In this document: positions 10,143-21,332 of the stretch, in pieces
Layout of the letters: the number at the start of each line of letters is the position of its first letter
Position numbering within the stretch: the first letter of the stretch is position 1
DNA from: Bostrychus sinensis
Lineage: Eukaryota > Chordata > Actinopteri > Gobiiformes > Eleotridae
Assembly: GCA_020698575.1 (NCBI GenBank)
Contig: CM036243.1
Location: 34,623,903-34,687,902 of the forward strand
DNA: 64,000 nt
Reading direction: 5' to 3'
The notes under the pieces: model-generated
The model's database searches: none
Told to the model about the DNA's origin: nothing
The model's input: the letters and a program-made list of their open reading frames with translations, nothing else
Made by a program: the position numbers and the translations under genes

Positions 10143-12633
10143 TCACTCGTTCCCCGCCCCGCCTCTGCCCGGGGGCCCGCAGCACGACGCCGACTGCTGG
10201 TGCGACTTGAGGTTGCAGATCCACGCGAACCTCTTGCCGCACTTCTCGCAGCTGAACGGCTTCTCCCCGGTGTGGACCCTCTGGTGTTTCTTCAGGTTCC
10301 CGGCCTCTGAGAAGTTCCTCCCGCACGTGTCGCACCTGAACGGCCTCTCCCCCGTGTGCACCCTCTGGTGGGCCTGCAGGTTGGACAAGCCCGGGAAGGC
10401 CTTGCCGCATATTTTGCAAGCGTATCTCTTTGCTTTCTTGTATTTCTGAAAGACGTCCGTGTCCTGCTGTTTGTGGTTAGGAGGCGCAGTAGAGGACTTA
10501 ACAGCACTTAACAGTAAAGCAGAAAGGGGAGTTAAAGGTAAGTTTGTGTGCGCTTGTTGAGCCGTTCGGTTGGGTTGTGGTAACATGGCAGGGGTCCCGG
10601 TCCATTGGGAATGAACAGACTGGATCCGTATGGAAGGCGATGGGGACGACCTCGAGGGCAGAGCTGAGCAGGAGAAAGAAAAAGCAGTAATATTTTTTTT
10701 ATCTGGCTCTATTTATCTATATTAATGAATACAAATACGAGGGCTGCATGTTAAAATGAAGAAAATAAATGTATTAAGCTGATGTTAAAGTAGGGTCTAA
10801 TGCAGTGGTTCTTAAACTGCGGTACAGGTCCTACTGGTGGTACACAGGCTCATTCTAGAGGAAGATAAAAGCCATAAAACAGTTAATTACAGACTAAGTT
10901 TAGTCTTGGGTTAGGCCCAGTTTTATTTATTTTATTTAACCATTCTTTAACCAGGAAAGTCCCATTGAGATTCAAAGATCTCTTTTTCAAGGGAGTCCTG
11001 GCCAAGAGGCATCAACAACACAACCCACAGTGCATACAAAATACAATAAAAGAGAAATAAGAGTTAAAAACAATGAGATAAAAAGACACATTTAAAAGCA
11101 GTGGCAGGTTAGTGATTGCATCTCCAGGTCTTTCAAAATAGACTCAAAATGATCCAAAGGGACAAGATTTTGTAGTTTTAAGGTCCTCTGTAAATCGTTC
11201 CAGTCTGTAGGAGCACGATACTGAAAAGACATTTTTCCGCTCTCTGTCCTGACACCGGGGACAGTCAGAGTGTGGAAGTCCTGAGAGCGTAATGCATAAG
11301 GTCCATCAGCCTTTTGCTGAAGATACACAGTCAGGTACAGAGGGAGCAGACCAAGAAGTCCTTTGTATATAAATCTGTACCAGTGTGTCAACCGACGGGT
11401 CACCAGAGCAGGCCATCCAACCCGAGAGTACAGGTCGCAGTGATGAGTTCGAGGTCCACAGTTTGTTAAAAAGCGTAAGGAAGCATGAAAAACTGAAGTT
11501 TTGAGTTTTGGTCCAGATTAGTCCTGGTTTAGTCCCATTTTAGTCCTGGTTTAGGCCTAGTTTTATCCTGATTTAGGCCTAGTTTAGTTCTAGTTTAGTC
11601 TTAGTTTAGTCTCACTTCAGTCTTGGTTTAGTCCCAGTTTAGTCCCAGTTTAGGGCTAGTTTAGTCTCACTTCAGTCTTGGTTTAGTCCCAGTTTAGCCC
11701 TGGTTTAGTCCCAGTTTAGCCCTGGTTTAGTCCCAGTTTAGTCCTAGTTTAGTCTTAGTTTAGTCTTGGTTTAGTCCCAGTTTAGTCCTAGTTTAGTCTT
11801 AGTTTAGTCTCACTTCAGTCTTGGTTTAGTCCCAGTTTAGTCCCAGTTTAGGGCTAGTTTAGTCTCACTTCAGTCTTGGTTTAGTCCCAGTTTAGCCCTG
11901 GTTTAGTCCCAGTTTAGCCCTGGTTTAGTCCCAGTTTAGTCCTAGTTTAGTCTTAGTTTAGTCTCACTTCAGTCTTGGTTTAGTCCCAGTTTAGTCCTGG
12001 TTTAGGGCTAGTTTAGTCTCACTTCAGTCTTGGTTTAGTTCCAGTTTAGCCCTGGTTTAGTCCCAGTTTAGTCCTGGTTTAGTCCCAGTTTAGTCCTGGT
12101 TTAGTCCCAGTTTAGTCCTGGTTTAGTCCCAGTTTAGTCCTGGTTTAGGGCTAGTTTAGTTTCACTTCAGTCTTGGTTTAGTCCCAGTTTAGCCCTGGTT
12201 TAGTCCCAGTTTAGTTCCTGGTTTATTAGGATTTATTAGAACTGATTTAGATGGAAATGTGTTTGAATGGGAGGAGTTACAGACCCACTTCACTTTCCTG
12301 AGAAGAGAATGGGTCTGGCTGGACAGGACATAAATGTAAAACTCACCTTGAGAAACGCTGGCTTGTGCTCGACTGTAAGCTGTTGTTGTAAACCTCTCTT
12401 CACGTAACTCCTGCTCAGTCTCTGGTTCATTGTCTAAAATAATAACTGCATCCTCTCGCTACTTCTGAAGCGTTCGCTGCGCTGAATGAGCCACTAGGGG
12501 CCTCTGTGGAGTCACCCTCGGGGGCCCAGCGAGTAAAAAACGGCTCCAGTTCGAACAGCGAGAACTCAGAGCCGGCCGGGGCCTGTGTGGAGGTGGAGAC
12601 GGGCATCTTCAGGAGGACAACGCTGGACTCAGA
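10143..12633 (-). CDS. Zinc-finger terminal module C (C2H2)
   Basis: Exons on the minus strand: 12633-12516, a small exon ending at 12347 (start 12445 or 12433, both in frame), and the terminal exon 10663-10143. Entry phase is 0 and the module joins in frame to the shared exons 26609-26315 and 23897-23806, giving about 374 residues. Three fingers are visible: YACKICGKAFPG, FRCDTCGRNFSEAGNLKKH and FSCEKCGKRFAWICNLKSH, with TGERP/TGEKP linkers. The third lacks a normal second zinc histidine (H, five residues, then C). Sequence-specific DNA binding in the nucleus is expected from the family; no target can be named. Fingers 2-3 closely resemble those of module A, suggesting duplication. No first exon of its own was found between 12634 and 15573. 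It may be an alternative end of one gene, a separate gene with an unseen start, or a relic. Confidence 0.65.
10800..12240. repeat. hAT-like end, LINE tail and CTGGTTTAG minisatellite array
   Basis: A hAT-like end (CAGTGGTTCTTAAACTGC) at 10804 is followed by a LINE tail at 10925-11430. From about 11500 to 12240 there is a long array of TTAGTCCCAGTTTAGTCCTG-type units, the reverse orientation of the CTAAACCAGG family. Higher-order blocks containing TAGTCTCACTTCAGTCTTGG recur at least five times. Confidence 0.85.
10925..11430 (-). mobile_element. LINE 3' end with reverse transcriptase C-terminus
   Basis: The minus-strand reading from about 11403 to 11092 contains THWYRFIYKGLLGLLP, YALRSQDFHTLTVP and APTDWNDLQRTLKL, the tail typical of fish LINE ORF2 proteins. 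The adjacent untranslated end (AACCAGGAAAGTCCCATTGA) is also a common fish LINE 3' end. Upstream domains are absent. Confidence 0.75.
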
Positions 12634-12769
12634 CTGTGGGGAGGAGAAGAAAGAAGGTCAGATATAAAGTGTTTAAAGGGAATTTTAAAGCCCAGTTCAA
12701 CCAAAAACTCTTACATATGTCCAGTCTTATAATGATATTGGCCATGCTATTATGCTATTATGCTAATTT

Positions 12770-13080
12770 TGACCTGTCCTCTCTTTTAACCATGTTATGT
12801 TTCCTCCTCTAGAACAGACCTGGAGTAGTATTTTGTTTCATTCATGTTTGAGTAATCCTGTATGCTGAGAAGTGCGTTTCTAAAACCCATGCACCATCAC
12901 CGGACTCTGATCATTTCAGCCTTAAACCTCCGTCACTATGAAGCAGTCAGCTCATTTATCTATCTGTTAGCCTCATGTTGCTAATAGCGGCACTAATTAG
13001 CTATTTTATGCCTTGTCCAGTCCCCACTGTTGCCAGCAGGCGGCGACAGACACCTTATCCAATCGTTCTCTGCAAAGTAA
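12770..13080 (+). repeat. Diverged copy of the dispersed TTTAACCATGTTAT family
   Basis: Contains TTTTAACCATGTTATGTTTC, ACAGACCTGG and TTGAGTAATCCTGTAT. These match better copies at 22177, 24275, 55545, 56287 and 59140. It sits upstream of module C. Confidence 0.55.
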
Positions 13081-13095
13081 CAGCTCCCCAAAAGA

Positions 13096-13926
13096 AGACG
13101 CTTTCCATTAGCGATGCATGATATATCGATGTATCAATTTTTTATTCCTACGATACTTTTTTGATACACATCACCTTGTATTGAATCGTATCGTTTTCTA
13201 GGACGTGTATATTGATATACATCGGAAATCAAAAATATTAATGTTAAAATTAAACCGCATATGACTTTTTGGATGTAATTTTTGTGTTTTTAATTAAATG
13301 AAATGTTGCATTTAACTTTTCTTCTCTGTTTGCTGAACTTAATCAACCACGGCCGCAATTCTGGATTTGAGAGTAAACTTTTATGTTTTTTGGTAAAACG
13401 TTGCTGTATCGATTAAATTGATATGAAGGTGTTGAATGGAATCATATCATTCTTGAATTGGATCTACACACTTCTAATTGATTCGTATCGTATTGTAGGG
13501 CTGCTTGATTATGGAAAAACAATTATTTGGGTCATAAATGAAATCACGATTATTTGAAACGATTAATCATGTACGGTGTTTTGGACAAAGACAAGAGCAG
13601 GTGTAGCTTGGACAGCTCTGTAAAGTCCATCTTTCACAACACAAGGACACAGATTCACATTTAACTTTCACTTTTACCCCTAAACAGCGAGCTAGCATTA
13701 GCTCCAGTAAGCAGTTGAGTAAATAAACTCACTCTCACCAAGTATCTTTGCTGCAGGCTTTGGGAGGGCGGCGCGAGTATGCATGTTATGGATGGCATCT
13801 AATTTAATAGTTTTTTCTCAGTTATATAGATTTTGTGATTGTTTGAGCCAAAATCATGTTTAAAACTCAATTAATTGCACAGCCCTGTCATCGTATTGCT
13901 GCAAAAATGTATCATTACACCCCTAC
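13096..13926. mobile_element. Nested MITEs (GTATCATTACACCCCTA-type ends)
   Basis: The outer element has ATATATCGATGTATC near its left end and ATGTATCATTACACCCCTA at its right end. Within it lies a second element beginning TAGGGCTGCTTGATTATGG (13497) and ending AATTGCACAGCCCTG (13888). It belongs with elements at 41093-41622 and 57797-58275. Confidence 0.55.
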
Positions 13927-15573
13927 TTTCCATACACATACTGTACAATATTTAAAGTTATTATGAAACGCGAAATAATAATGCAAAGGTGTCCAAAACT
14001 GTTTATAAAAAAAAAAACTGGGATTTATTCAGAATATCACGGTCTGGTGCCCAACGAGAACAGAGGATGTACTGTTTGTTTGTTTTTTCCTGTAAAGCAC
14101 CTGTTGTGATACTGGGCTGTATAAATAAAAACTCAGTCTTTGGCTTGTATGTGTCATGGCAAAAGTAATCCCTGAATGAAAGCAGCTTGTGTCTGTGTGT
14201 GGACTGTTCTTGATTATGTGCATGTGTTTAATTTAGTTTAATCAGCTTATAAATGGGTTGTATATCTATAATTGTGTCACAATTTTGTTTATTCACGTCT
14301 AGCCAATATATCGCTGGAAAATAACACACAAGCACACACAAAATATATTTGTTCATAACATTTTAATTATAAAATCGCAGTTTGAGTTTTACAAAATTGT
14401 GACACAATCCAGAATCAGTCCTTACACTCATAGCATTACATTAACACGATATACCTTAATGCACATTTACAACACGAGCCATATATTTAAGTGTAAAATA
14501 TATATATATACCTGCAGAAAAGTCAACACAACGGCTCAGTGCTGAATCCTGTGTGAAGTACAACCTCAGAAATTTAAAAATACTTGCAGGCATGATCTGA
14601 AAATATTGCTCTGTTCAAGTCACAAGGCTCAAAAACTAAAATCAGAAGAAAATCAACACTGAAATGAGTTTGGCTCCAGTTTAGTCCTGGTTCAGTCTGA
14701 TCATACCAAACCCTCGCGCAGTCTACAGGTTGGGCCGAGCTCTTTTGCATGTGAATGATACGCTAAAGATCCATATTTTCAGTGACAAATCTTTAGAAAC
14801 CAAATCTGATCACACTGAATCCAAATCAGCTTGACTCTGTGTCTGAGGAGCTGTGTTTTGACTTTCAGAGCTGACAAGCCTGGACTATCGTTACATCTAA
14901 CAAAAGAAAAATCAAAAACTCATATGTTCACTAGATGTCGGCAAGTATTACTCTTATTTCTCTTCTTATTTCGTTTTTTTTAGACTTTTTAATGCCACTT
15001 TAATGCTAAACTACTGCTCTGAAACTCAAGGGTTTTATTTTAAAAGTCTAACACAGATGAAAGAACTCCAGTGCTGCATTAAAAAACCCATGAATAAATA
15101 AATCATGCATTTCACTGATAACATTTCTTCAATAAATATATTTTGTTATTGCGGTGACTCTACTTTTTTGTAATATTCACATAACGTTTTTAAAATATTT
15201 TAGGGCTTAGATGAACAAAATTTAATACCTAATCATAAGACCTGTGGATCCTGGCTCAGATCAGAGAGGGATGGGTCAAATGCAGAGGAAAAAATAAAAT
15301 AAGAAAACATTTGAGCTTATTTTCTTATAGAAGTCACAGGGACTGGAGCCTATCCCATCCACTTTGGGCCTTAGGCAGGGCACAACCCCGACAATAACTA
15401 TTCCCTTTCACATTCATTCAATACGAGACATTTAGATTCTCAATTTCACCTGCATTTGGCACCTGTATTCTCTATTTATATATGAAATACTAAGAGAAAA
15501 ATTCAACAAAAATTGCTAAAATGAAAGCAAATTTTGCGTATTTTTATCCAGCCATATCTTTTTGCTAAATGTA
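13927..15573. other. AT-rich DNA downstream of module B
   Basis: This includes the likely 3' UTR of terminal exon B. A segment near 14985-15180 recurs inverted at 18770-18930 (shared words AAACTCAAGGGTTTTATTTT and AATAAATATATTTTGTTATT). I see no exon here, and no first exon for module C. Confidence 0.4.
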
Positions 15574-18454
15574 CTAAGTGTTGTTGGCGTTACTTGTTTG
15601 TGCGAAGTGTCTTTTTTCGTGTTTTTTGAGGTTACTCGGGTCTGAGAACTTCTCGGCGCACACAGAGCACTGGTACGGCCGCTCTCCCGTGTGGATGTTC
15701 TTATGTATCTTCATATTCCAAAACTGCGAGAACAATTTCCCGCAAATGTTACACGCGAAGGGTTTCTCTCCGGTGTGCGTCCGCAGATGGGACTCGAGAT
15801 TCGCCGGCGAGCTGAAGCGTTTCCCGCAAAAATCACAAACGCAATTTTTTTTCCTCACGATTTTTTCTTGTTTTTTCTTGAAATGACTCGGGCTCGGGTC
15901 TAGGAACTCGACCGGGAGCTGCCCCGTTACAATCGGACCGAAAGGTGGATGGAGATTTGCAGCAGCTGCGTTGTTGTTGTTGTTGTTGTAGGACGTCCCA
16001 GAGCCGGGGATTTGCGAGGAAGGACCAGGGAGGTTTTGGTCTTGGCAAAAACTACTTAAACTATTATTGGTCCAAAGGGATGCAGAGCCGAAGCTGACCT
16101 CAGACAAGCCCTGGCCGGATTCTTGGAGCTGATTGGAGGAAGTCTGGGGGGCGTCGGCGAATGGCAGCTCGGCTCTGAAGTCGTCTGTGCTGGACTCTAC
16201 GAGACCTAAATAAAAAAGATAGAAATGTTAGCTACAGATGGACATAATCACCTTCATAGCAAAGCAAAAAAAAGTCTGGCATTTAGCAGGTAACAGTCAG
16301 CACACTCCTAGGTTTGGAGAAGCAGACAAGAGCAATGAGGACACACAACTAATGTCATCATCTACAACTTCAGAAACTCTTCTCAGGTCTAAACCAGGTC
16401 TAAACTCCTCTCAGTACAAGTGTGAGTTACAAAGAAGGGATTTACTGTTGTTTATTTTGACATATGATTGATTTTTATTCTGTTAGTAGTAGTAGCAGTA
16501 GTAGCAGTTGTCAGAGGAATCTTGACTTTCAGTAAATCTCAGAGCAGGTCTTGCAGTATATTTCTCTTTATTCCACATGCACCAAGGCCCACAGATCTTT
16601 ACTCCTCCCCCACCCCTCGGACCAGGGCAGGACATGACTGTTGCTGTTATCTTGACACAAACCAGAACTGAAACTGGTTTGCACCAGTTCTCAAAAACAA
16701 CTAGTCCCATGGAGGAGCAACTTTAAAATTTAACATAGCATTTTTACATCAGTAGCAGCAGCAGTAGGAGTAGTAGTAATAGTAATAGTAGCAGCAGCAG
16801 CAGCAGCAGCAGTGGCCAATGTAAGTAACCAATGTTTAAACCAATTTAACACTTTTATAACATATTTGATGCCTGCTACAGGTCTCAGTTGGGACAGGGG
16901 CAGGTTTACCATGGGGTAAGCATCTTCTCTTCTTTTCAGAACAGTTTGAAGACGTCTGGGCATCGAGGTTACGAGTTTCTGGAGTTTTGGTGTTGGAATT
17001 TGGCCCCATTTTTGCCTGAGGGGAGCATATGTTGCTCTATAACCTTTATAAAGCTTTCGGCATTCATAATTTCTTCCAAAACACACAGCGGCCCATCCCA
17101 TGTGCACTTATGTCCCCATCCCATCAGAGATGTTGTTTTTGAACTGAACGCTGAGAACTCGCTGGAAGGTCTCCTCCTCTTTAGCCCGGAGGACACGGCG
17201 TCCCTGATTTCCTAAAAGAATGTCAGATTTGGACAGGTCTGACCATAGGACACTGTCCCACTGTGAAACTGTCCATTTTAAATGAGCCTTGTCCCAGGAC
17301 ACGACGGTGCTTCTGGACCATGTTCACATATGGCTTCCTTTTTGCATGACAGAGCTTTAGTTGGCTCTGCAGATGGCAGTGGATTGTGTTTACCACAGTG
17401 GTTTCTGGAAGTATTCCTGGTCCCATTTAGTGAAGTCACTGACACAGTCAGCCGATGAGTGATGCAGGGCCCCTGAGGGCCCCAAGACCACAGGCTCCAA
17501 TAAAGTTCTGGGGCCTTGTCCCTTACACAGAGACGTCTCCAGTTTTTCTGAATCTTTTGACGATGTTATTCTATGTAGATGATGAGATTTGCAAAGCCTA
17601 TTTCACTTTAATCTTTTTCCTCTTCACTCTTTCACAGATTGGAGAGGCTCAGCCCATCTTTACTTCTGACACACTTCTGCCTCTCTAAGACTTTTAGAGC
17701 TGATCCTGTTACAGACCTGAGATCAGTGAACTTCATTAGTTGCTAGATCTTCTCCCAACTGAATCTTTTTAATTTTTTTTTATTTTTCAGCCATTTGTTG
17801 CCCCTGTCCCATCTATTGTGAGACCTGCAGCAGGCATCAAATTTGAAATGAGCTCATTTTGTGATAAAAGTGTAACATTTCTCAGTGTAAACATTTGTTA
17901 TGTTATCTTTGTTCTATTGTGAATAAAATATTGGCTCATGAGATTTTAATGTTTTTTACTCAAGTTGTAGTAGAAGTAGTAGTAGTAGTACTAGTAGTAG
18001 TTGTAGTAAAAGTTGTAGTAGTTATTGTTGGTGGTAGTAGTATAAGCAGAACCAAAATATGTGACATTTCTCAGCAGCAGATTTTATGGAAACATCCTGC
18101 ACATTTATATCGACAGTGAAGAAGGTTAGTGTTATAAATGTAAGTGTTTTAAATGAATACATACACCGTGGTTGAAGTCTCTGTGTCATTGCTCCTGTCT
18201 GCTCCTCCAAACTGGGCCTGTGCTGACAACTATCTACTGTAAAAGATGAATTAGCTCTTAAAGTGTGTGACAGAACAACATTTTACACATGACTCCCAAA
18301 CTCCCACTGTGTAAAAATAAGAAATGATCATGTCTTAATAAGTGACGAGTGTTTGTTCACCTTCCTGTATGATGAGGCTGGTCTGGTTTGGCCTGAGCTT
18401 CACTTCCTCGGACTCCTCCACCTTCACCAGCACCACATCGGGCTCCTCCGCCTC
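15574..18454 (-). CDS. Zinc-finger terminal module B (C2H2)
   Basis: Two exons on the minus strand, 18454-18361 (phase 0 in, phase 1 out) and 16205-15574 (stop). The small exon is acidic (EEPDVVLVKVEESEEV). The terminal exon carries three fingers near its end: CVCDFCGKRFSSPANLESH, FACNICGKLFSQFWNMKIH and YQCSVCAEKFSDPSNLKKH, with TGEKP/TGERP linkers. A short polyasparagine/alanine tract precedes them. Joined to exons 26609-26315 and 23897-23806 it gives 370 residues in frame. The family role is DNA binding in the nucleus. The finger sequences differ clearly from modules A and C. No separate first exon was found between 18455 and 21332. A Tc1 relic and trinucleotide tracts fill the intron. Confidence 0.75.
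16480..16815. repeat. Trinucleotide tracts, AGT and AGC
   Basis: AGTAGTAGTAGCAGTAGTAG near 16485 and a run of eight AGC units ending near 16812 lie in the module B intron. A similar GTA-rich tract is at 17965-18045. Confidence 0.8.
16840..17870 (-). mobile_element. Degenerate Tc1-like element
   Basis: Minus-strand fragments in different frames read VLWSDLSKSD, then GPLCVLEEIMNAESFIKVIE, then GQIPTPKLQKLVTSMPRRLQ. These are in the order of a Tc1 transposase, with frameshifts and a deletion between. The outer parts share inverted words (TTGATGCCTGC, GGGACAGGGGCA) near 16868-16905 and 17805-17850, so inverted ends may be partly preserved. It is a relic with no intact protein. Confidence 0.7.
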
Positions 18455-18599
18455 CTGGGAATAACACAGAGATACAAACTACTTTTTAAACAGGATTTTT
18501 AAATATCATACAGCTCTGTTTCTACTGATTCCTCACAGACATTTTTTATTTTGTGGTAAAATCACATCATAGAGAAAGTTTAAAGCTTTTTTCTCTGTT

Positions 18600-19250
18600 T
18601 CATAATAATATAGGCCCTGTAAGCATCAGGGTATCCCCAAGGTCTTAAAAGCATTAAATGTGTATTCAATTAAATCTTGTCAAAATCAAGGCCTTAAACC
18701 TATTAAATATTATGAGTAGATATTCAATTTTGTTCATCTAGATCTTAAAATTTGTCAAAACATTGTGTTAATATTTCAAAAAAGTAGAGTCAATGCAATA
18801 ACAAAATATATTTATTGAAGAAATGCCATAATTGAAACTGCATGATTCATTTATTCATGTTTTTTTATGCAGCACTGGAGTTCTTCCCATCTGTATTAAA
18901 CTTAAAATAAAACCCTTGAGTTTCAGAGTAGTACAGATAATTCCTCGGTGTAAACATCATACAGTTTAAAAACAATGTAAGAAACAAAGTCTCTATGTAA
19001 ATTATTCCCTGTTGTGACCCTGAAAGAACAAGAGCAGCCCAAAGGCACTTCCTATATCTGCACATTTAGGTACAAAACTTTTTTTTTTTTTAATGTGGAG
19101 ATTTGGGGCCAATTTGCTACTTTAACATGAGGCTTTTACTGAAATAAATAAAATGGCCAAATGACACATGAAGGTGTTTTGTTGAATACGTTTAATCAAC
19201 TGTGTCCATAGATTTATATTGGAAAAATTGATGTCAAAGGCTGTTTTCTG
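18600..19250. repeat. MITE fragments in the intron upstream of module B
   Basis: A fragment with AAGGTCTTAAAAGCATTAAA (18640-18725) belongs with the CAGGGTTYCTGCAGG-type elements. An inverted copy of the 14985-15180 segment follows at 18770-18930. No coding sequence is recognised. Confidence 0.45.
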
Positions 19251-20439
19251 AGAGTTTTTCCTCAGAAATCTCCACTTCACTTCTACTACTACTGCTACTA
19301 CGATATCTCTACAAGCACCAAAACTTCTATCTAGTCTTGTACTTCACTATATTCTAAAGGCTTTTACAGACAGATTTGATTTTTATATAACTCCTAGTCT
19401 GTTTTATTGGTCATTTTACTCCTAAAAACAAGGCAAATTTTGTTTTTTTAAGGCTATTGTATTTTCTAATTTACATAATCGCCTCTGTAAAACCCTTTTT
19501 TATGGAACATGTCGACAAAATGAACCAAGAATTTTAAACCTGGCTCTCTCCAATATTCTGATTTTGTGTTTTAAAATGTGCAAACTTGCAAATTTTCATG
19601 TATATAATGACTCATTTAAATATGAAAACATTAAATGACTCAAAACTTGCCATACATGTTTTCCTATATTTATCAGTGATTTACAGTAACACATTGACAT
19701 CTGTTAGTGTAAACAACATCTGCAATGTCTCGCCTTGAGGGTACAACAAATTTACGCTGCTGTAATTTCCATACTAATTTGGCACAGGTTTTACTCTGGA
19801 TTCCCTTGTTGACGCTCTCCATTTATCCAGGCTTGGGACATAATGAGTATTGGCAACTTCTGTGAATGGATTTAAAGCAAACAACCACTTTTTATCATCA
19901 TGCTTTATTTTATTACACAACCTAAACAATCAAAAAAACGTCATTTAAGTTACTGTAGCAGAGAAATATTTATGTAAAACCCCAGTGTCCTATTTCTTCA
20001 TCAGATAAAGTCATGTATTCACAAATACTTTAGCTACAATCACAGCCCCCAATGTTTGACAAAAAGAGAGGTTTCTGGTTAAAATATCATCCCTTTATTA
20101 AAGTTAAATGATAATGATAATAATAATAATCAGTGCAGCACTCTGTCCACTCAAAAATAGCTTAAAGGACACATTTAAATCAACCAGAACCAGATTAAAG
20201 TTGCATAAAACACTGTGTAAAATATTAGTGTGGTTTAAATACATTTTTATAACAGTCTGTAATTAATGGAGCAGACGTGTGTAAAATACAAAAAAAATTA
20301 GCTCAAAACTTCAGGCATGTTTTTATTAAAGGAGAAGTAAGTTTAAAAAAAATAATGGCCCTATATTAAAACAAATATTTTAGTAGGGTTTTTCATATTA
20401 CAGGAGCAGGTTACACGTACGTGGATATTTTTGTAAACA
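19251..20439. other. AT-rich noncoding DNA
   Basis: No exon, RNA gene or complete mobile element is recognised. It may include the 3' UTR of terminal exon A in its right part. Confidence 0.3.
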
Positions 20440-20812
20440 CTAGGGCTGCAACAACTAATCAGATTAATCGATTACTGAAATAATCCTCAACTATTTTAAT
20501 AATCGTTTAATCAGAACTGGGTTATTCGCAGACTCTGACATAGGCCATGTGCTGAGAGAGCAGGGTTTATTACCACGACAGAGCAGTAAAGCAACCGAAA
20601 TGGTAAAAACAAGGTACATTTTGTAGATTTGTCTCATTTAAAATTAGGGGATTTTTTTTTTTGTAGGATAATCACCAACTTTTAACTGAATCTATAAAAC
20701 ACCTCAAGTTTTTAACCACTGCACGCTTCACTATCCGATTCTTAATCAATCAAAAAAAATATTGGTCAGATTAATCAATTATCAAAATAATTGTTAGTTG
20801 CAGCACGCATTT
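20440..20812. mobile_element. hAT-type MITE (AGGGCTGCAACAA)
   Basis: Starts CTAGGGCTGCAACAACTAAT and ends ATTGTTAGTTGCAGCACGC, an inverted end. It is a relative of the element at 771-1210. Confidence 0.6.
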
Positions 20813-21332
20813 CCGTGCATTTGGACCTTTTGTCCTCACGTAAAAAGTTTCAGACTCTCACCATCTGTCTCTCCTTTGCTGAAGCTTAGGTATGATCTTT
20901 CATGCTCTGACTCGTCTAAACCTGTTATTTTTGGCTGCTAATGTTCAGTGTTTGCGATGCTACATAAAAAGAAATTGTTTCCAATTGGATGACTTTACAA
21001 TTTTCAAGATCAGTAATGTGCCAAAGTCAGAAAGGCAGAGGAGTAGTATTAAGTAGCAACAAGAAACCTACAACAGCTGGTACATGGGCAGTAATGTGAA
21101 TGAGTACGTGCTGCGCCGCATGGCTTAAAGATGACTAAACAGCAACTACAGCTCCAGCCTAAGGGTTACAAGATATTACAGTTCATATAGACAAAAAAAA
21201 AACCTTGATATAGAAACTAAAAACAAACCAATGCCTTTTTGCCAAGACTCTAAGATTCAAATAAAATGAAAACCCTGTCGTCGCTAACTTCTCCTTTAAC
21301 AAATCTCATTACAAAACATTGGTGGACACATA

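Noticed and set aside
10207..10449. Forward-strand open frame opposite the zinc fingers
   Set aside because: It is the antisense shadow of the C2H2 exon; similar shadows occur at 15578-15886, 21535-21891 and 26304-26639.
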